A stretch of DNA of 64,000 nt from UBA4744 sp963717135 (GCA_963717135.1 CAVQVN010000010.1:228223-292222); one strand, 5' to 3'; shown: positions 24,246 to 33,166, counted from the first letter of the stretch. Notes: a model not told the origin generated them from the sequence alone. Program-made: numbers and translations.

Positions 24246-26917
24246 TTCGAGGCCTTTTCGACCAGACCGGGGCGGAGCCGTTTCTCAACGAAACGTTCGG
24301 CAACTGCCACCGCCAAGAAGCTGGCCACCGACAGAGCGGCGATCACCAGCCATTCGATGGCGTCAATCGGAACCGTGGAAAAAAGCTCATTGCCGAATGA
24401 CGTGTAGACAACGCCCAGCTGGAGGATGACCGGCACCAGAACGGCGATAAGGAGGGTGGGGTTACCGCCGAAGCCCACTTTCCAGACCCCCGGCCCTTCC
24501 GCCCGCACGTTGAAAGCATGGAGCAGCTGAACTGCCACCAAGGTGGTGAACATCAGCGTGCGCACGTATCCCCAGTCCGCCCCTTTCAGGTAGTGACCGT
24601 AGACGGTGACCGCGAGGGTGGCGATCGCCAGGATGGCTCCTTGGCCCAGGATCCGCAGCAGTCGAGGGGGCGCCAGCATCTCGCGCCCACGGTCTGGAGG
24701 AAGGGACATGATGCCCGGCACGGCCGGGTCCAGTCCCAGAGCGATGGCCGGCAATCCGTCGGTAATGAGATTGATCCACAACAGCTGGGTGGGTAGCAAC
24801 GGCTCTCCGAGCGAGCCGAAGAAGACGAAACCGAAGAGCATCACCAGGACCTCGCTGGCGTTGCACGACAGCAAAAAATAGACCACCTTCTTGAGATTGG
24901 CGAAAATGGCACGACCTTCCCGGACCGCGCTGACGATGGTGGCGAAGTTGTCGTCCGTGAGGACCATCGCCGACGCCTCCTGGGTGACGGCCGTCCCGCT
25001 CCCCATCGCCACGCCGATATCGGCGGCCCGCAACGCCGGCGCGTCGTTGACCCCATCGCCGGTCATCGCCACGATCTCGCCTCTGGCCTGCCAGGCGTGC
25101 ACGATCTTCACTTTGTCGACCGGATCGACGCGGGCGTATACCTCGTTTCGGTCCACCTGCGTGGCCAGCTCATCTTCGGAGATCTCCCGGAGTCGACTGC
25201 CGGGCATGACCCGGCCTTCCTTGCCGAGGATTCCGATCTCCTTCCCGATGGCCCCCGCCGTAACGGGATGGTCGCCGGTCACCATGACTACGCGAATCCC
25301 CGCCTCGCGGGCGATGGCCACGGCCGGCGCCGCTTCGGGTCGCACCACATCGCTCATCCCGACGACGGCCACGATCACCAGGTCGGTTTCGGCGGCTTCC
25401 AGATCAGCCGGCTGCTCGGGCAGCTCCCGATAGGCGAGAGCAAGGGTGCGAAGCCCGTTGCCGGCCATCGTCGCGGCGACGGCCAGGGCGGCTTCGTGCC
25501 GCTCCTCATCGAAAGCTTCGGTGCCCCCTTCGGAAGCGACCATTGTCGCCCTCTCCAGGACCATCTCCGGGGCCCCTTTGACCGCCAGGAAGAACTTGTC
25601 TCCGATGGAATGGAGGGTGCTCATTCGCTTGCGACGACTATCGAAAGCCACCTCATCGAGGCGGGGGTGGTGGTCCCTGAGGGGCCTCGGATCGATACCC
25701 ATGTCGTCGGCCAGCGCCAGGAGAAGGGCGGTCTCGGTTGGGTCGCCCAACGGACCTTGCGGTCCCAACTCCCCGTCGTTGCACAGCGCGGCGATCTGGG
25801 CGAATCGTTGCACCCTCTCGTCAGTTACATCGGTCTCGGCCGGAGACCGCCGAACGTCGGTGAACGCAATCTCACTCACCCGGATCTTGTTCTGGGTCAG
25901 AGTGCCCGTCTTGTCGGTACAGATGACGCTGGCCGAACCGAGCGACTCGACCGCCGGCAAACGACGAACGATCGCGTGCTCTTTCGCCATCCTTTGAACG
26001 CCGCGCGCCAGTGTGATCGTCACCACGGCCGGCAAACCTTCGGGAATGGCTGCCACCGCCAGAGCCACCGCCGTCAGGAACATCAGCGGCGCGTCAAAAT
26101 CCTGCAGGACGCCGAGTGCGAAGATGAGCGCGGCAATGCCCAGCGCCAGCATTCCGATCCTCTTCCCGACCCGATCGAGGGAAACCTGGAGCGGGGTTGG
26201 TGGCTCGTCTTCGCTCAACAACTCGGCGATCTGGCCCATCGCCGTTTCCCGGGCGGTGGCCGTCACCACCATCCGAGCTCGTCCGGCAGCCACTGCGGTG
26301 CCGGCAAATACCATAGAGGTTCGATCCGCCAGTGAGGCCGCCGCCTCTACGGCTGCCACACCCTTTTCGACCGGCAACGACTCGCCGGTCAGCATCGCCT
26401 CGTCAACCTTGAGATGGGCCGAAGTGACCAAACGGCCGTCGGCCGGGATCAGATCCCCTGCTTCCAACACCACCACGTCGCCCGGTACCAACTCGGCGGC
26501 CGGAGCTCGTTGTTCTGCGCCGTCGCGGACAACCCGGGCATCGGGAGCAGTCATGTCTTTTAGGGCGGCCAGTGCATCTTCCGCACGGCTCTCCTGGGTG
26601 TAGCCGATCGTGGCATTCAAGAAGACGATGGCCAGAATCACTATGGCGTCGATCCAGTCATTCAAGATGACACCGCTGATGAAGGCCGCCACCAGCAAAA
26701 CCCAGATCAAGGCGTCCGCGAACTGGTTGAGAAAAAGCCGGATTCGCGAAGGGCCCTTTTTGGCCTGCAGGACATTGGGTCCGTGCTCGCTGAGGCGGCC
26801 GGTCGCGTCGGCTGCGTTGAGCCCCGATTCGATGTTGGTGCCGAGCTCGGATTCAATTCGGGAAACGACGAGAGCATGCCAGGCAGGAGCCTGTGTGGAT
26901 TGGTCTTGCATCGTCAT
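24242..26917 (-). CDS. P-type ATPase of the calcium (SERCA/PacL-like, P2A) group
   Basis: An 891-residue cation pump. Actuator LTGESLPVEK, phosphorylation motif ICTDKTGTLTQNK (Asp about 335), nucleotide-domain KGAPEMVLERA, and hinge MTGDGVNDAPALRAADIGVA are intact. The transmembrane ion site has PEGLP (292–296) in M4, SCNASEVL in M5 and LLWINLITDGLPAIALG in M6, the P2A calcium pattern; there is no CPC or N-terminal metal-binding domain, so this is not a copper pump. It diverges from csoR across a CsoR-type palindrome, an unexpected pairing. TAGAGT lies 9 nt before the ATG. Confidence 0.9.
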   Translation of the reverse strand: MTMQDQSTQAPAWHALVVSRIESELGTNIESGLNAADATGRLSEHGPNVLQAKKGPSRIRLFLNQFADALIWVLLVAAFISGVILNDWIDAIVILAIVFLNATIGYTQESRAEDALAALKDMTAPDARVVRDGAEQRAPAAELVPGDVVVLEAGDLIPADGRLVTSAHLKVDEAMLTGESLPVEKGVAAVEAAASLADRTSMVFAGTAVAAGRARMVVTATARETAMGQIAELLSEDEPPTPLQVSLDRVGKRIGMLALGIAALIFALGVLQDFDAPLMFLTAVALAVAAIPEGLPAVVTITLARGVQRMAKEHAIVRRLPAVESLGSASVICTDKTGTLTQNKIRVSEIAFTDVRRSPAETDVTDERVQRFAQIAALCNDGELGPQGPLGDPTETALLLALADDMGIDPRPLRDHHPRLDEVAFDSRRKRMSTLHSIGDKFFLAVKGAPEMVLERATMVASEGGTEAFDEERHEAALAVAATMAGNGLRTLALAYRELPEQPADLEAAETDLVIVAVVGMSDVVRPEAAPAVAIAREAGIRVVMVTGDHPVTAGAIGKEIGILGKEGRVMPGSRLREISEDELATQVDRNEVYARVDPVDKVKIVHAWQARGEIVAMTGDGVNDAPALRAADIGVAMGSGTAVTQEASAMVLTDDNFATIVSAVREGRAIFANLKKVVYFLLSCNASEVLVMLFGFVFFGSLGEPLLPTQLLWINLITDGLPAIALGLDPAVPGIMSLPPDRGREMLAPPRLLRILGQGAILAIATLAVTVYGHYLKGADWGYVRTLMFTTLVAVQLLHAFNVRAEGPGVWKVGFGGNPTLLIAVLVPVILQLGVVYTSFGNELFSTVPIDAIEWLVIAALSVASFLAVAVAERFVEKRLRPGLVEKASN

Positions 26918-26979
26918 GAAGGAACCACTCTAGAAGGGTGTCAGACCGCCCCATCCCGACCATCGTCGGGTCGGATTAA

Positions 26980-26997
26980 TATACCCCGTAGGGTATA
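26980..26997. promoter_or_regulatory. CsoR-type operator palindrome
   Basis: TATACCC–CGTA–GGGTATA, a perfect 7-bp inverted repeat with 4-bp spacer, the arrangement bound by CsoR/CstR-family repressors. It lies immediately 5' of the csoR ribosome-binding site and within the divergent promoter region of the P-type ATPase. Confidence 0.8.
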
Positions 26998-27011
26998 CAA
27001 GGAGGTCTTGA

Positions 27012-27281
27012 TTGCAGCTGGAAGAAGCGACGATCGCCGAAGTGATACCACGTTTGCGCCGGATTGAAGGCCAGATAGCCGGCATAACCCGCATGGTCGA
27101 AGCGAATCGCGAATGCCGTGATGTTGTACAACAGATCGCGGCTGCGGCGAAGGCTCTCGATCGGGTTGCCTACAAGATGCTCGCCGCGCATCTAAAGAGC
27201 TGCCTGCTCGATGAGGAATCTGCCGCCGCGTCCGGTTACACCCCCCAGGAGCTCGAGAAGCTGTTTATGGCCCTGGCCTGA
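27012..27281 (+). CDS. csoR: Metal- or sulfur-sensing CsoR-family repressor
   Basis: An 89-residue all-helical DUF156 protein. RLRRIEGQIAGITRMVE is the family hallmark. Cys35, His60 and Cys64 (NREC, AAHLKSC) keep the spacing of the Cu(I) ligands of CsoR; the persulfide sensor CstR has the two Cys but not this His. By residues it is a copper CsoR, by surroundings (DUF302, two SQR genes, DsrE) a sulfur sensor is also conceivable. It should repress itself and perhaps the divergent ATPase through the adjacent palindrome. TTG start with AAGGAGG 6 nt upstream. Confidence 0.88.
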   Translation: MQLEEATIAEVIPRLRRIEGQIAGITRMVEANRECRDVVQQIAAAAKALDRVAYKMLAAHLKSCLLDEESAAASGYTPQELEKLFMALA

Positions 27282-27294
27282 TCGGAGATAGCCC

Positions 27295-27693
27295 ATGAAA
27301 CAAACACGTTATGGAATGGTGGTGACCACCAGTCGCTCGATGGCCGAGGCCGAGGCCGATCTCAGAGAAAGCCTGGCCGGTGAAGGTTTCGGGATTCTCA
27401 CCGAAATCGATGTCGCCGCCACGCTCAAGGAGAAACTTGGTGTAGACCGCCCTCCTTACAAGATCCTCGGGGCCTGCAACCCTTCGCTCGCCAATCGGGG
27501 ACTGGAAGCCGAAGAAGACCTGGGGTTACTGCTCCCGTGCAACGTCGTGGTTTACGAAAGAGGTGATGAGACCGTGGTCGCCGCTCTTGAGCCGCAATTG
27601 ATGGCGGAGGTCACCGACAACCCTGAGCTGCAGGACGTAGCCACGGAAGCACGCGGTCGATTGGAGAAGGCACTGGCCAAACTCGAGGATTGA
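27295..27693 (+). CDS. DUF302 domain protein
   Basis: A 132-residue protein. EAEADLRESLAGEGFGILTEIDVAATLKEKL, YKILGACNP and LLLPCNVVVYE identify DUF302, a fold often found beside CsoR, sulfur-transfer and heavy-metal genes; its activity is not established. It follows csoR by 13 bp and is probably in its operon and under its control. It carries Cys in GACNP and LPCNV, conserved in the family as I recall. Confidence 0.88.
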   Translation: MKQTRYGMVVTTSRSMAEAEADLRESLAGEGFGILTEIDVAATLKEKLGVDRPPYKILGACNPSLANRGLEAEEDLGLLLPCNVVVYERGDETVVAALEPQLMAEVTDNPELQDVATEARGRLEKALAKLED

Positions 27694-27745
27694 GCAACTC
27701 GGCTGTCTGCGTTATTGGGGCAACAATCATCTGTCGACGACTGCA

Positions 27746-27780
27746 ACCTGAAACCTGAAACCTGAAACCCGAAACCTGGA
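27746..27780. repeat. Heptad array 3 (ACCTGAA)
   Basis: ACCTGAA three times, ACCCGAA, ACCTGGA, exactly in phase. It lies between the DUF302 gene and the first SQR gene. The same unit recurs in array 7, 18 kb away. Confidence 0.85.
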
Positions 27781-27812
27781 GTTTCACTAGCCTCTAACCG
27801 AGAGGAGACCGT

Positions 27813-28952
27813 TTGCCGGCCAGAATCGTTGTCCTAGGGGGAGGAATCGGCGGCTTGTTGACCGCCAATCTGCTGGCAAAGCACCTCGATCCGTCCCAGG
27901 CCTCCATCACCCTGGTCGACGCCACCGGAGTGCACGTATTCCAACCCGGCTGGCTGTACGTCGCCCTCGACCAGGCCAATGCCCGATGGTTGGCGCGCGA
28001 CACGCGAGCCCTGCTCCGCCGCGAAATCCGCCTTGTCATTGATCAAGCCACCAATATCGATTCCGCCGATCGCCGGATCTCCCTGGACCGCGGTGATCAC
28101 CTCGACTTCGACTACCTGGTCATCGCTACCGGGGCGACTCTCGCCCGCGACGAGATCCCCGGCATGCGAAAAGCGACGCACGACTTCTATTCGTCGGCCG
28201 GTGCCGAGCGTCTTCGTGAGGCGTTGCGCGGTTTCCAGGGTGGCGATCTGGTCGTGTCGGTCCCTCCGATGCCGTACAAATGCCCCCCCGCGCCGGTCGA
28301 GTTCACACTGCTCGTGGATGAGTACCTGCGCAAGCGCGGCATCCGCGCTCGAACGAGGATCACCTACGTAACCCCGCTCGATCGGATATTCCCCATTGCT
28401 TCCATCGCCGGGATGGTCGGCAATCTCTTCGAGGAACACGACATCGATACTCGCTTGGGATTCGATCTTCAACGGGTGGAGGCGAACGCACTTATCTCCG
28501 ATGGCGGCGACCATGTCCCGTTCGATCTGGCAGTGACCATCCCACCCAATCGCGGGGCCGACATCGTGACATCTTCGGGTTTGGGGACTCCACAAGGCTG
28601 GATCCCGGCCGATCCTCGCACCCTGGCCGTCAGGGGTGCCAAAGACATCTTTGTCGTGGGTGATGCCAGTGATCTGCCCATTTCCAAGAACGGGTCCACG
28701 GCCCACTTCGAAGCTCCCCGGGTCGCCGAGCAGATCATTGCCGCCATCGAGGACCGTGTGCCCAATCCGGTCCGGTCGCGCTATCGGGGGCTGGTAATCT
28801 GCCCGTTTGAGGTCGGTGGCGGCAAGGCCACGGTTCTGGTTTTTGATTACGACCGTCCTCCAAAACCTCTGCGACCAAGTCGTTTCTGGCATGCGGCGAC
28901 CTGGCTCTTCAACCGGGTCTATTGGTTCACGGTGAAAAGCGGCAGGCTTTGA
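27813..28952 (+). CDS. sqr: Sulfide:quinone oxidoreductase-like flavoprotein 1
   Basis: A 379-residue FAD-dependent disulfide oxidoreductase of the SQR/FCSD group. FAD-binding IVVLGGGIGGLLTANLL at the N-terminus, DYLVIATGA, and FVVGDASDLP near residue 285. Cys157 in MPYKCPPAP and Cys330 in VICPFE occupy the places of the redox-active pair of SQR. Such enzymes oxidise sulfide to polysulfide and pass electrons to the quinone pool, here menaquinone. TTG start with GAGGAG upstream. The C-terminal amphipathic LFNRVYWFTVKSG fits membrane attachment. Confidence 0.85.
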   Translation: MPARIVVLGGGIGGLLTANLLAKHLDPSQASITLVDATGVHVFQPGWLYVALDQANARWLARDTRALLRREIRLVIDQATNIDSADRRISLDRGDHLDFDYLVIATGATLARDEIPGMRKATHDFYSSAGAERLREALRGFQGGDLVVSVPPMPYKCPPAPVEFTLLVDEYLRKRGIRARTRITYVTPLDRIFPIASIAGMVGNLFEEHDIDTRLGFDLQRVEANALISDGGDHVPFDLAVTIPPNRGADIVTSSGLGTPQGWIPADPRTLAVRGAKDIFVVGDASDLPISKNGSTAHFEAPRVAEQIIAAIEDRVPNPVRSRYRGLVICPFEVGGGKATVLVFDYDRPPKPLRPSRFWHAATWLFNRVYWFTVKSGRL

Positions 28953-28953
28953 C

Positions 28954-28974
28954 GGGAAGCGGGAAGCGAGAAGT
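28954..28974. repeat. Heptad array 4 (GGGAAGC)
   Basis: GGGAAGC twice and GAGAAGT, at the junction of two genes; the start codon of the glyoxalase-fold gene overlaps the last unit. Related to array 9. Confidence 0.6.
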
Positions 28975-29446
28975 GGCAGACGAACCGCCGAGCACGGTTG
29001 AGGGAATCGGCGGGGTTTTCCTTGACAGCAACGATGCGTCGGCGTTGGCCGGCTGGTACCAGCGCCAGCTCGGCATCGATTTCAGTGAGCACCCGGAAGG
29101 CGGCTCTTTCTACGTCGTCTTCCAGACCCGAGATCCGGTAACGGGCGAGATCCGGCAAAACCCCGTGTTTGCGATCAACCAGACTGACGCTCGTCTGGCG
29201 CCGGCCCAACAGAGGGGCCTGACCGTCAATTTGCGGGTAAGCGATCTTGACGAGGTCTTGAACGGGCTCACAGCTCGAGGCGTTGAAATCGACGAGCGTC
29301 GCGTCACCTGGGAGGGTGGCAAACACGGATGGATCCACGATCTCGACGGGAATCGGATCGAGTTGTATGAGGAACTCGAGCTTCCCCCTGAGTCGCCTTA
29401 TCTTGATGTGCGCCATCGTTCATCTCACCTGGGTCCCAGCCAATAG
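28973..29446 (+). CDS. VOC (glyoxalase/bleomycin-resistance fold) protein
   Basis: About 157 residues with the paired beta-alpha-beta-beta-beta modules of the VOC superfamily: GVFLDSNDASALAGWYQRQLGI at the start, YVVFQTRDP, then LTVNLRVSDLDEVLNGL and HGWIHDLDGNRIELYEEL at the C-terminus with a metal-ligand Glu. Substrate unknown; it sits in the sulfide block, where similar proteins occur. The start GTG lies inside heptad array 4, and an earlier in-frame start overlapping the SQR gene is possible. Confidence 0.75.
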   Translation: MADEPPSTVEGIGGVFLDSNDASALAGWYQRQLGIDFSEHPEGGSFYVVFQTRDPVTGEIRQNPVFAINQTDARLAPAQQRGLTVNLRVSDLDEVLNGLTARGVEIDERRVTWEGGKHGWIHDLDGNRIELYEELELPPESPYLDVRHRSSHLGPSQ

Positions 29447-29534
29447 GGTCTTTCGGCCCCATAGTCAGCTGCAGAGAGGGACCTACCGTGCAGGACATGC
29501 ACAGTCTGCAAATGTCCCAGCACGTGACGCGCTC

Positions 29535-30305
29535 ATGAGCATGCTCACCACCAAGGATCTTCAGCAGCTTCTCCACGTCGATCGCTCCACCATCTACCGC
29601 ATGGCCGAGGCCGGTCAGTTGCCCGGCGTCAAGATCGGCCGGCAATGGCGGTTCCCGGCCGATCGCTTCAACCGGTGGCTCGAGGATCGAAATGTGCGTT
29701 CGACCGCAGAGATTCCTGTCCCGACCCTCGACCTCAACGGCAACACGCTCGCCGGGTTGCTCCCGCCCGAGTACATCCGCTCAATCGGTGATCTCTTTGG
29801 CGAAATGCTGGGAGTGATGGTGGTGGTGACCGATATGAACGGCACGCCTCTCGCGCCACCATCGAACCCGTGTGGTCTATTCACACTTGTCAATGAGTAC
29901 CCGGGGGCGGTCGAGCGGTGCGTCGCCGGTTGGCGAGAACTGGCCCACGATCTCGACCTGGCCCCCCGCTTTGCTCCGAGTCACCTGGGCTTGCTGTGTG
30001 CCCGCAGCTACCTGCGGGTCGGCTCTGAACTGAGGGGCATCATCCTCGTGGGAGGCGTCGCACCGGGGCAATGGCCTCCCTCCGCCGCAGAGATCGGGCA
30101 GATCTCCGCCGAATTCGGCGTCGACCCAGACTTGATCACCGATCACCTCGATGAAGTCTTCCATCTCGGCGCCGACCAGCAACGGCGAGTGCTCGCCCTT
30201 CTCCCCCGCCTCGCCAGATTCCTCTCTGAAGTGATAAACGAACGCAAACAACTTCTCGGCAAGCTCGACGCCATCGCCACGCTGGCCGGGGCTACCACGA
30301 ACTAA
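29535..30305 (+). CDS. HTH–PocR domain regulator
   Basis: About 256 residues. An excisionase/MerR-like HTH at residues 3–50 (LTTKDLQQLLHVDRSTIYRM then KIGRQWRFPADRFNRWLE) precedes a PocR-like sensory domain (LFGEMLGVMVVVTDMNG, CGLFTLVN, ERCVAGW, HLGLLCARSYL, GIILVGG). PocR domains sense small ligands or redox state, often through Cys. Three Cys are spaced through the domain here. Its place between two SQR genes suggests it controls the sulfide block. Start ATG at 29535; a second ATG two codons on is equally possible. Confidence 0.8.
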   Translation: MSMLTTKDLQQLLHVDRSTIYRMAEAGQLPGVKIGRQWRFPADRFNRWLEDRNVRSTAEIPVPTLDLNGNTLAGLLPPEYIRSIGDLFGEMLGVMVVVTDMNGTPLAPPSNPCGLFTLVNEYPGAVERCVAGWRELAHDLDLAPRFAPSHLGLLCARSYLRVGSELRGIILVGGVAPGQWPPSAAEIGQISAEFGVDPDLITDHLDEVFHLGADQQRRVLALLPRLARFLSEVINERKQLLGKLDAIATLAGATTN

Positions 30306-30318
30306 AAGGAGCTCACGA

Positions 30319-31563
30319 ATGAAGAAACTGCTGGTCCTGGGAGCCGGAACCGCCGGCACCATGGTGGTCAACAAACTCCGTCACCGGCTGGCCGAAGACG
30401 AGTGGCAGATCACCGTCGTCGACCAGAATCCCACCCACTACTACCAACCGGGTTTCCTGTTCATACCGTTCGGTATGTACGGGCGTCATGATGTCGTCAA
30501 ACCGAAGCGCGACTTCATCCCCCCCGGTGTGGAAATGATCCAGGCAGAAATCGAGGAGATCGAGGCCGACAACAACCGGGTGAAGATCGAAGGCGATCGC
30601 TGGCTCGACTACGACTTCCTGGTCATTGCCACTGGAACTCACATTGCTCCGGACGAAACACCCGGTCTCGAGGCGCTCGGCGACGAGGGCCCCGACAACG
30701 TGCACACGTTCTACACCCTCGAGGGTGCCTTGAAACTGGAGAAGCACCTCCGCACGTTCCGGGGTGGGAAACTGGTGATGCACATCACCGAGATGCCTTT
30801 CAAGTGCCCGGTCGCCCCTCTCGAGTTCATTTTTCTGGCCGACTGGTGGCTCCAGGAACAAGGTTTGCGGGAAGATACGGAGTTGACCTTCGTCACGCCC
30901 CTACCGGGAGCCTTCACCAAGCCGGTGGCATCAAAAGCGCTGGGCGGAATGCTGGAAGACAAGAAGATCGGTCTGGTTCCCGACTTCAATGTCGAGCAAA
31001 TCGATCTCGACGCCAACAAGATTGTCTCCTTTGCGGAGGAAGAGGTCGATTACGACCTGCTCGTTTCGGTGCCCCTCAACATGGGCGCCGAAGCGATCGG
31101 CCGATCTGGATTAGGCGATGAGTTGAACCACGTCCCGGTCGACAAGCACAACTTCCTGTCGAAGAAGCACGACAACATCTTCGCGCTGGGGGATGCGGCC
31201 GCCCTGCCAACTTCGAAGGCGGGATCGGTTGCCCACTTCGCCGTCGAATTGTGGACCGAGAACTTCCTCCGCTACATCGACGGGCTCGAGATGCTCGAGC
31301 AGTTCGACGGCCACGCCAACTGCTACATCGAGTCCGGGCACGGCAAGGGTCTGCTCATCGACTTCAACTACGACACCGAGCCCCTCCCCGGCAAATACCC
31401 CCTGCCGGGGATCGGGCCGTTCTCGCTGCTCCAGGAAACCGAAATGAATCACTGGGGCAAGTTGATGTTCCGCTGGATGTACTGGAACATCCTCCTCAAG
31501 GGTAAGGAAATGCCGGTTCCGGCCCTGATGTCCATGGCCGGCAAGTGGAGCGCCGGCCGATGA
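30319..31563 (+). CDS. sqr: Sulfide:quinone oxidoreductase-like flavoprotein 2
   Basis: A 414-residue FAD protein of the SQR group, different from the first copy. KLLVLGAGTAGTMVVNKL binds FAD, YDFLVIATGTH and NIFALGDAAALPTSKAGS follow. Cys163 in MPFKCPVAP and Cys335 in HANCYIE are the likely redox pair. It is the first gene of an operon with DUF1641, DsrC/TusE-like and DsrE2 genes, an arrangement known from sulfur-handling archaea and bacteria. ATG with AAAGGAG upstream; its TGA overlaps the next ATG. Confidence 0.9.
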   Translation: MKKLLVLGAGTAGTMVVNKLRHRLAEDEWQITVVDQNPTHYYQPGFLFIPFGMYGRHDVVKPKRDFIPPGVEMIQAEIEEIEADNNRVKIEGDRWLDYDFLVIATGTHIAPDETPGLEALGDEGPDNVHTFYTLEGALKLEKHLRTFRGGKLVMHITEMPFKCPVAPLEFIFLADWWLQEQGLREDTELTFVTPLPGAFTKPVASKALGGMLEDKKIGLVPDFNVEQIDLDANKIVSFAEEEVDYDLLVSVPLNMGAEAIGRSGLGDELNHVPVDKHNFLSKKHDNIFALGDAAALPTSKAGSVAHFAVELWTENFLRYIDGLEMLEQFDGHANCYIESGHGKGLLIDFNYDTEPLPGKYPLPGIGPFSLLQETEMNHWGKLMFRWMYWNILLKGKEMPVPALMSMAGKWSAGR

Positions 31564-32276
31564 CTGCCGACACCATCGCCCCGTCCTCCCTGGAGGAGAT
31601 AAATCGGAAACTCGACGCCTTGAGCGATCGGATCGAATCGATTGCCAACGAAGCCGCCATCCAGCGCCGGCGCCGCGACGCGTGGGTGGAGTTGCTGGAA
31701 GACGTTCGCCCGGTCACCACTCAGGCTTTCGAGATGGCCGTCCGGCAGCTCGACGAGGTCGAAGAATACGTCAATCTCAGCGATCTCGGCCATCTTGCCA
31801 AGAGACTGTTGCGCAACACCAGAAACCTCGAAACGATGCTCGACCAGCTCGAGGGCTTGATGGAGCTGGTCCACGACGCAACCCCTATCGGACGACGGGC
31901 CTTCATTTCGCTGATGGAGAAGCTGGAGGAATTCGATCGCAAGGGATATTTCGAGTTCGTTCAAGAAAGCTTCGGAGTCCTCGACGAAATAGTCGATTCC
32001 TTCACGAAGGAAGATGTTCGGGCCTTGGGCGAGAACATCAGCCTCATCCTCCAAACGGTCAAGGAGATGACACAACCCGAAATCATGAGTTTGGTCAGCC
32101 GGACGGCTTCCACCGTTCGGGAACAGGAGCTTCCGGAGAACATCACCTTGCGGAGCCTGATCAAGCAGATGCGAGATCCGGCCGTGAAGCGAGGGATGGC
32201 CAAAGTGCTCATGACCTTGCGCACGGTCTCTGGTGAGGGTACGGATACCCGCGAAACGACGAAAACCGAGTTGTAA
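31560..32276 (+). CDS. DUF1641 domain protein
   Basis: A 238-residue mostly helical protein. The central LEGLMELVHDATPIGRRAFISLMEKLEEFDRKGYFEF region identifies DUF1641, a family that accompanies SQR-like flavoproteins and is thought to assist them; its role is unproven. The ATG overlaps the SQR stop as ATGA. The N-terminal 60 residues form a probable coiled coil (ISSLEEINRKLDALSDRIESI type). Confidence 0.88.
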   Translation: MTADTIAPSSLEEINRKLDALSDRIESIANEAAIQRRRRDAWVELLEDVRPVTTQAFEMAVRQLDEVEEYVNLSDLGHLAKRLLRNTRNLETMLDQLEGLMELVHDATPIGRRAFISLMEKLEEFDRKGYFEFVQESFGVLDEIVDSFTKEDVRALGENISLILQTVKEMTQPEIMSLVSRTASTVREQELPENITLRSLIKQMRDPAVKRGMAKVLMTLRTVSGEGTDTRETTKTEL

Positions 32277-32294
32277 AGAAAGGAGATAGCCACG

Positions 32295-32612
32295 ATGGCT
32301 ACCGAAATGATAGGTGGAGTAGAAGTCCACGTGGACGACGAAGGGTTCATGACCGACCCGAGTGAATGGAGCGAAGAACTGGCTCCGGCCCTTGCCAAGG
32401 AGATCGGTATCGACGAGTTGACCGACGGTCACTGGAAGGTCATCCGCTTCCTGCGGGAGGACTTCGCCCAGGAAGGCCAGACGGCCACTCTGCGCCGGGT
32501 CTCGACGCTGGCGAATGTTCCTACCAAGGACCTGTACGCCCTCTTCCCAAAGAAGCCGGCCAAGAAAATGTCGTACATCGCCGGGCTCCAGAAGCCCGTC
32601 GGATGCGTGTAA
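32295..32612 (+). CDS. DsrC/TusE-family sulfur carrier with a single C-terminal Cys
   Basis: A 105-residue protein. The C-terminal arm ends in IAGLQKPVGCV with the penultimate Cys104 that carries sulfur in DsrC and TusE. In true DsrC a second Cys sits 11 residues earlier; here that place is Ser93 (KKMSYIAGL). It is therefore of the TusE/RspA-like single-Cys class and unlikely to form the intramolecular trisulfide used with dissimilatory sulfite reductase. It probably relays persulfide between the SQR and DsrE2 partners. Strong AAAGGAG site upstream. Confidence 0.88.
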   Translation: MATEMIGGVEVHVDDEGFMTDPSEWSEELAPALAKEIGIDELTDGHWKVIRFLREDFAQEGQTATLRRVSTLANVPTKDLYALFPKKPAKKMSYIAGLQKPVGCV

Positions 32613-32647
32613 GCAGAGCCCGCTCTGCCTGATCAAAGGAGAAGCAC

Positions 32648-33166
32648 TTGCCTCCCAAGTTTGAAGACGAAGCAACCGATCGGAAGCTGTGCATCATCGT
32701 TTCCAAGGGAACCATGGAATGGGCCACCGCGGCCATGGTGCTCGGCAACGCCGCGACCAGTGAGGGTATCGATCTCCACGTGTTCTTCACGTTCTGGGGA
32801 TTCGACGCCATCATCGACAAGCGGATGGACAAGCTGAAGATCTCACCGGTAGCCAATCCATCGATGAAGGTCCCCGGCACCGAGATCGGCATGTCCAACA
32901 TGCTGGCCGGCCTGCCCGGCATGACGGCCTTCGCTTCCTCAATGATGAACAAGGAGATGGCGAAGCTCGGTGTGCCCCCACACCGCGAATTCATGCAGAT
33001 GGTGCACGACGCCGGTGCCAAGTTCTGGGCCTGCCGGCTGACTTTCGACATGATGCAAAACACCATGGGTCTCACCAAGGACGACCTCTGGGACGGTGTC
33101 GAAGACATCATCAGCGCCAACGACTTCATGGAGCTCTCGGAAGGAGCACAAATAATCTTCATCTAG
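32648..33166 (+). CDS. DsrE2/DsrE-family sulfurtransferase
   Basis: A 172-residue DsrE-fold protein. CIIVSKGTMEWATAAMVLGNAA at the start, HVFFTFWGFDAI, a Met-rich GMSNMLAGLPGM segment and GAKFWACRLTFDMM with a conserved-position Cys match DsrE2-like proteins, which carry persulfide and often sit by membranes. The TTG start has AAAGGAG upstream. Last gene of the sulfide operon. Confidence 0.88.
   Translation: MPPKFEDEATDRKLCIIVSKGTMEWATAAMVLGNAATSEGIDLHVFFTFWGFDAIIDKRMDKLKISPVANPSMKVPGTEIGMSNMLAGLPGMTAFASSMMNKEMAKLGVPPHREFMQMVHDAGAKFWACRLTFDMMQNTMGLTKDDLWDGVEDIISANDFMELSEGAQIIFI

Noticed and set aside
25097..26335. 412-codon plus-strand ORF
   Set aside because: Antisense to the P-type ATPase, no domain, no RBS; shadow frame.
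24242..26917. Copper-exporting ATPase (CopA)
   Set aside because: No CPC motif or heavy-metal domain; M4 has PEGLP and M6 the calcium-type NxxxD, despite the CsoR neighbour.
32295..32612. Dissimilatory DsrC
   Set aside because: The second Cys needed for the trisulfide is Ser, and no dsrAB is present.
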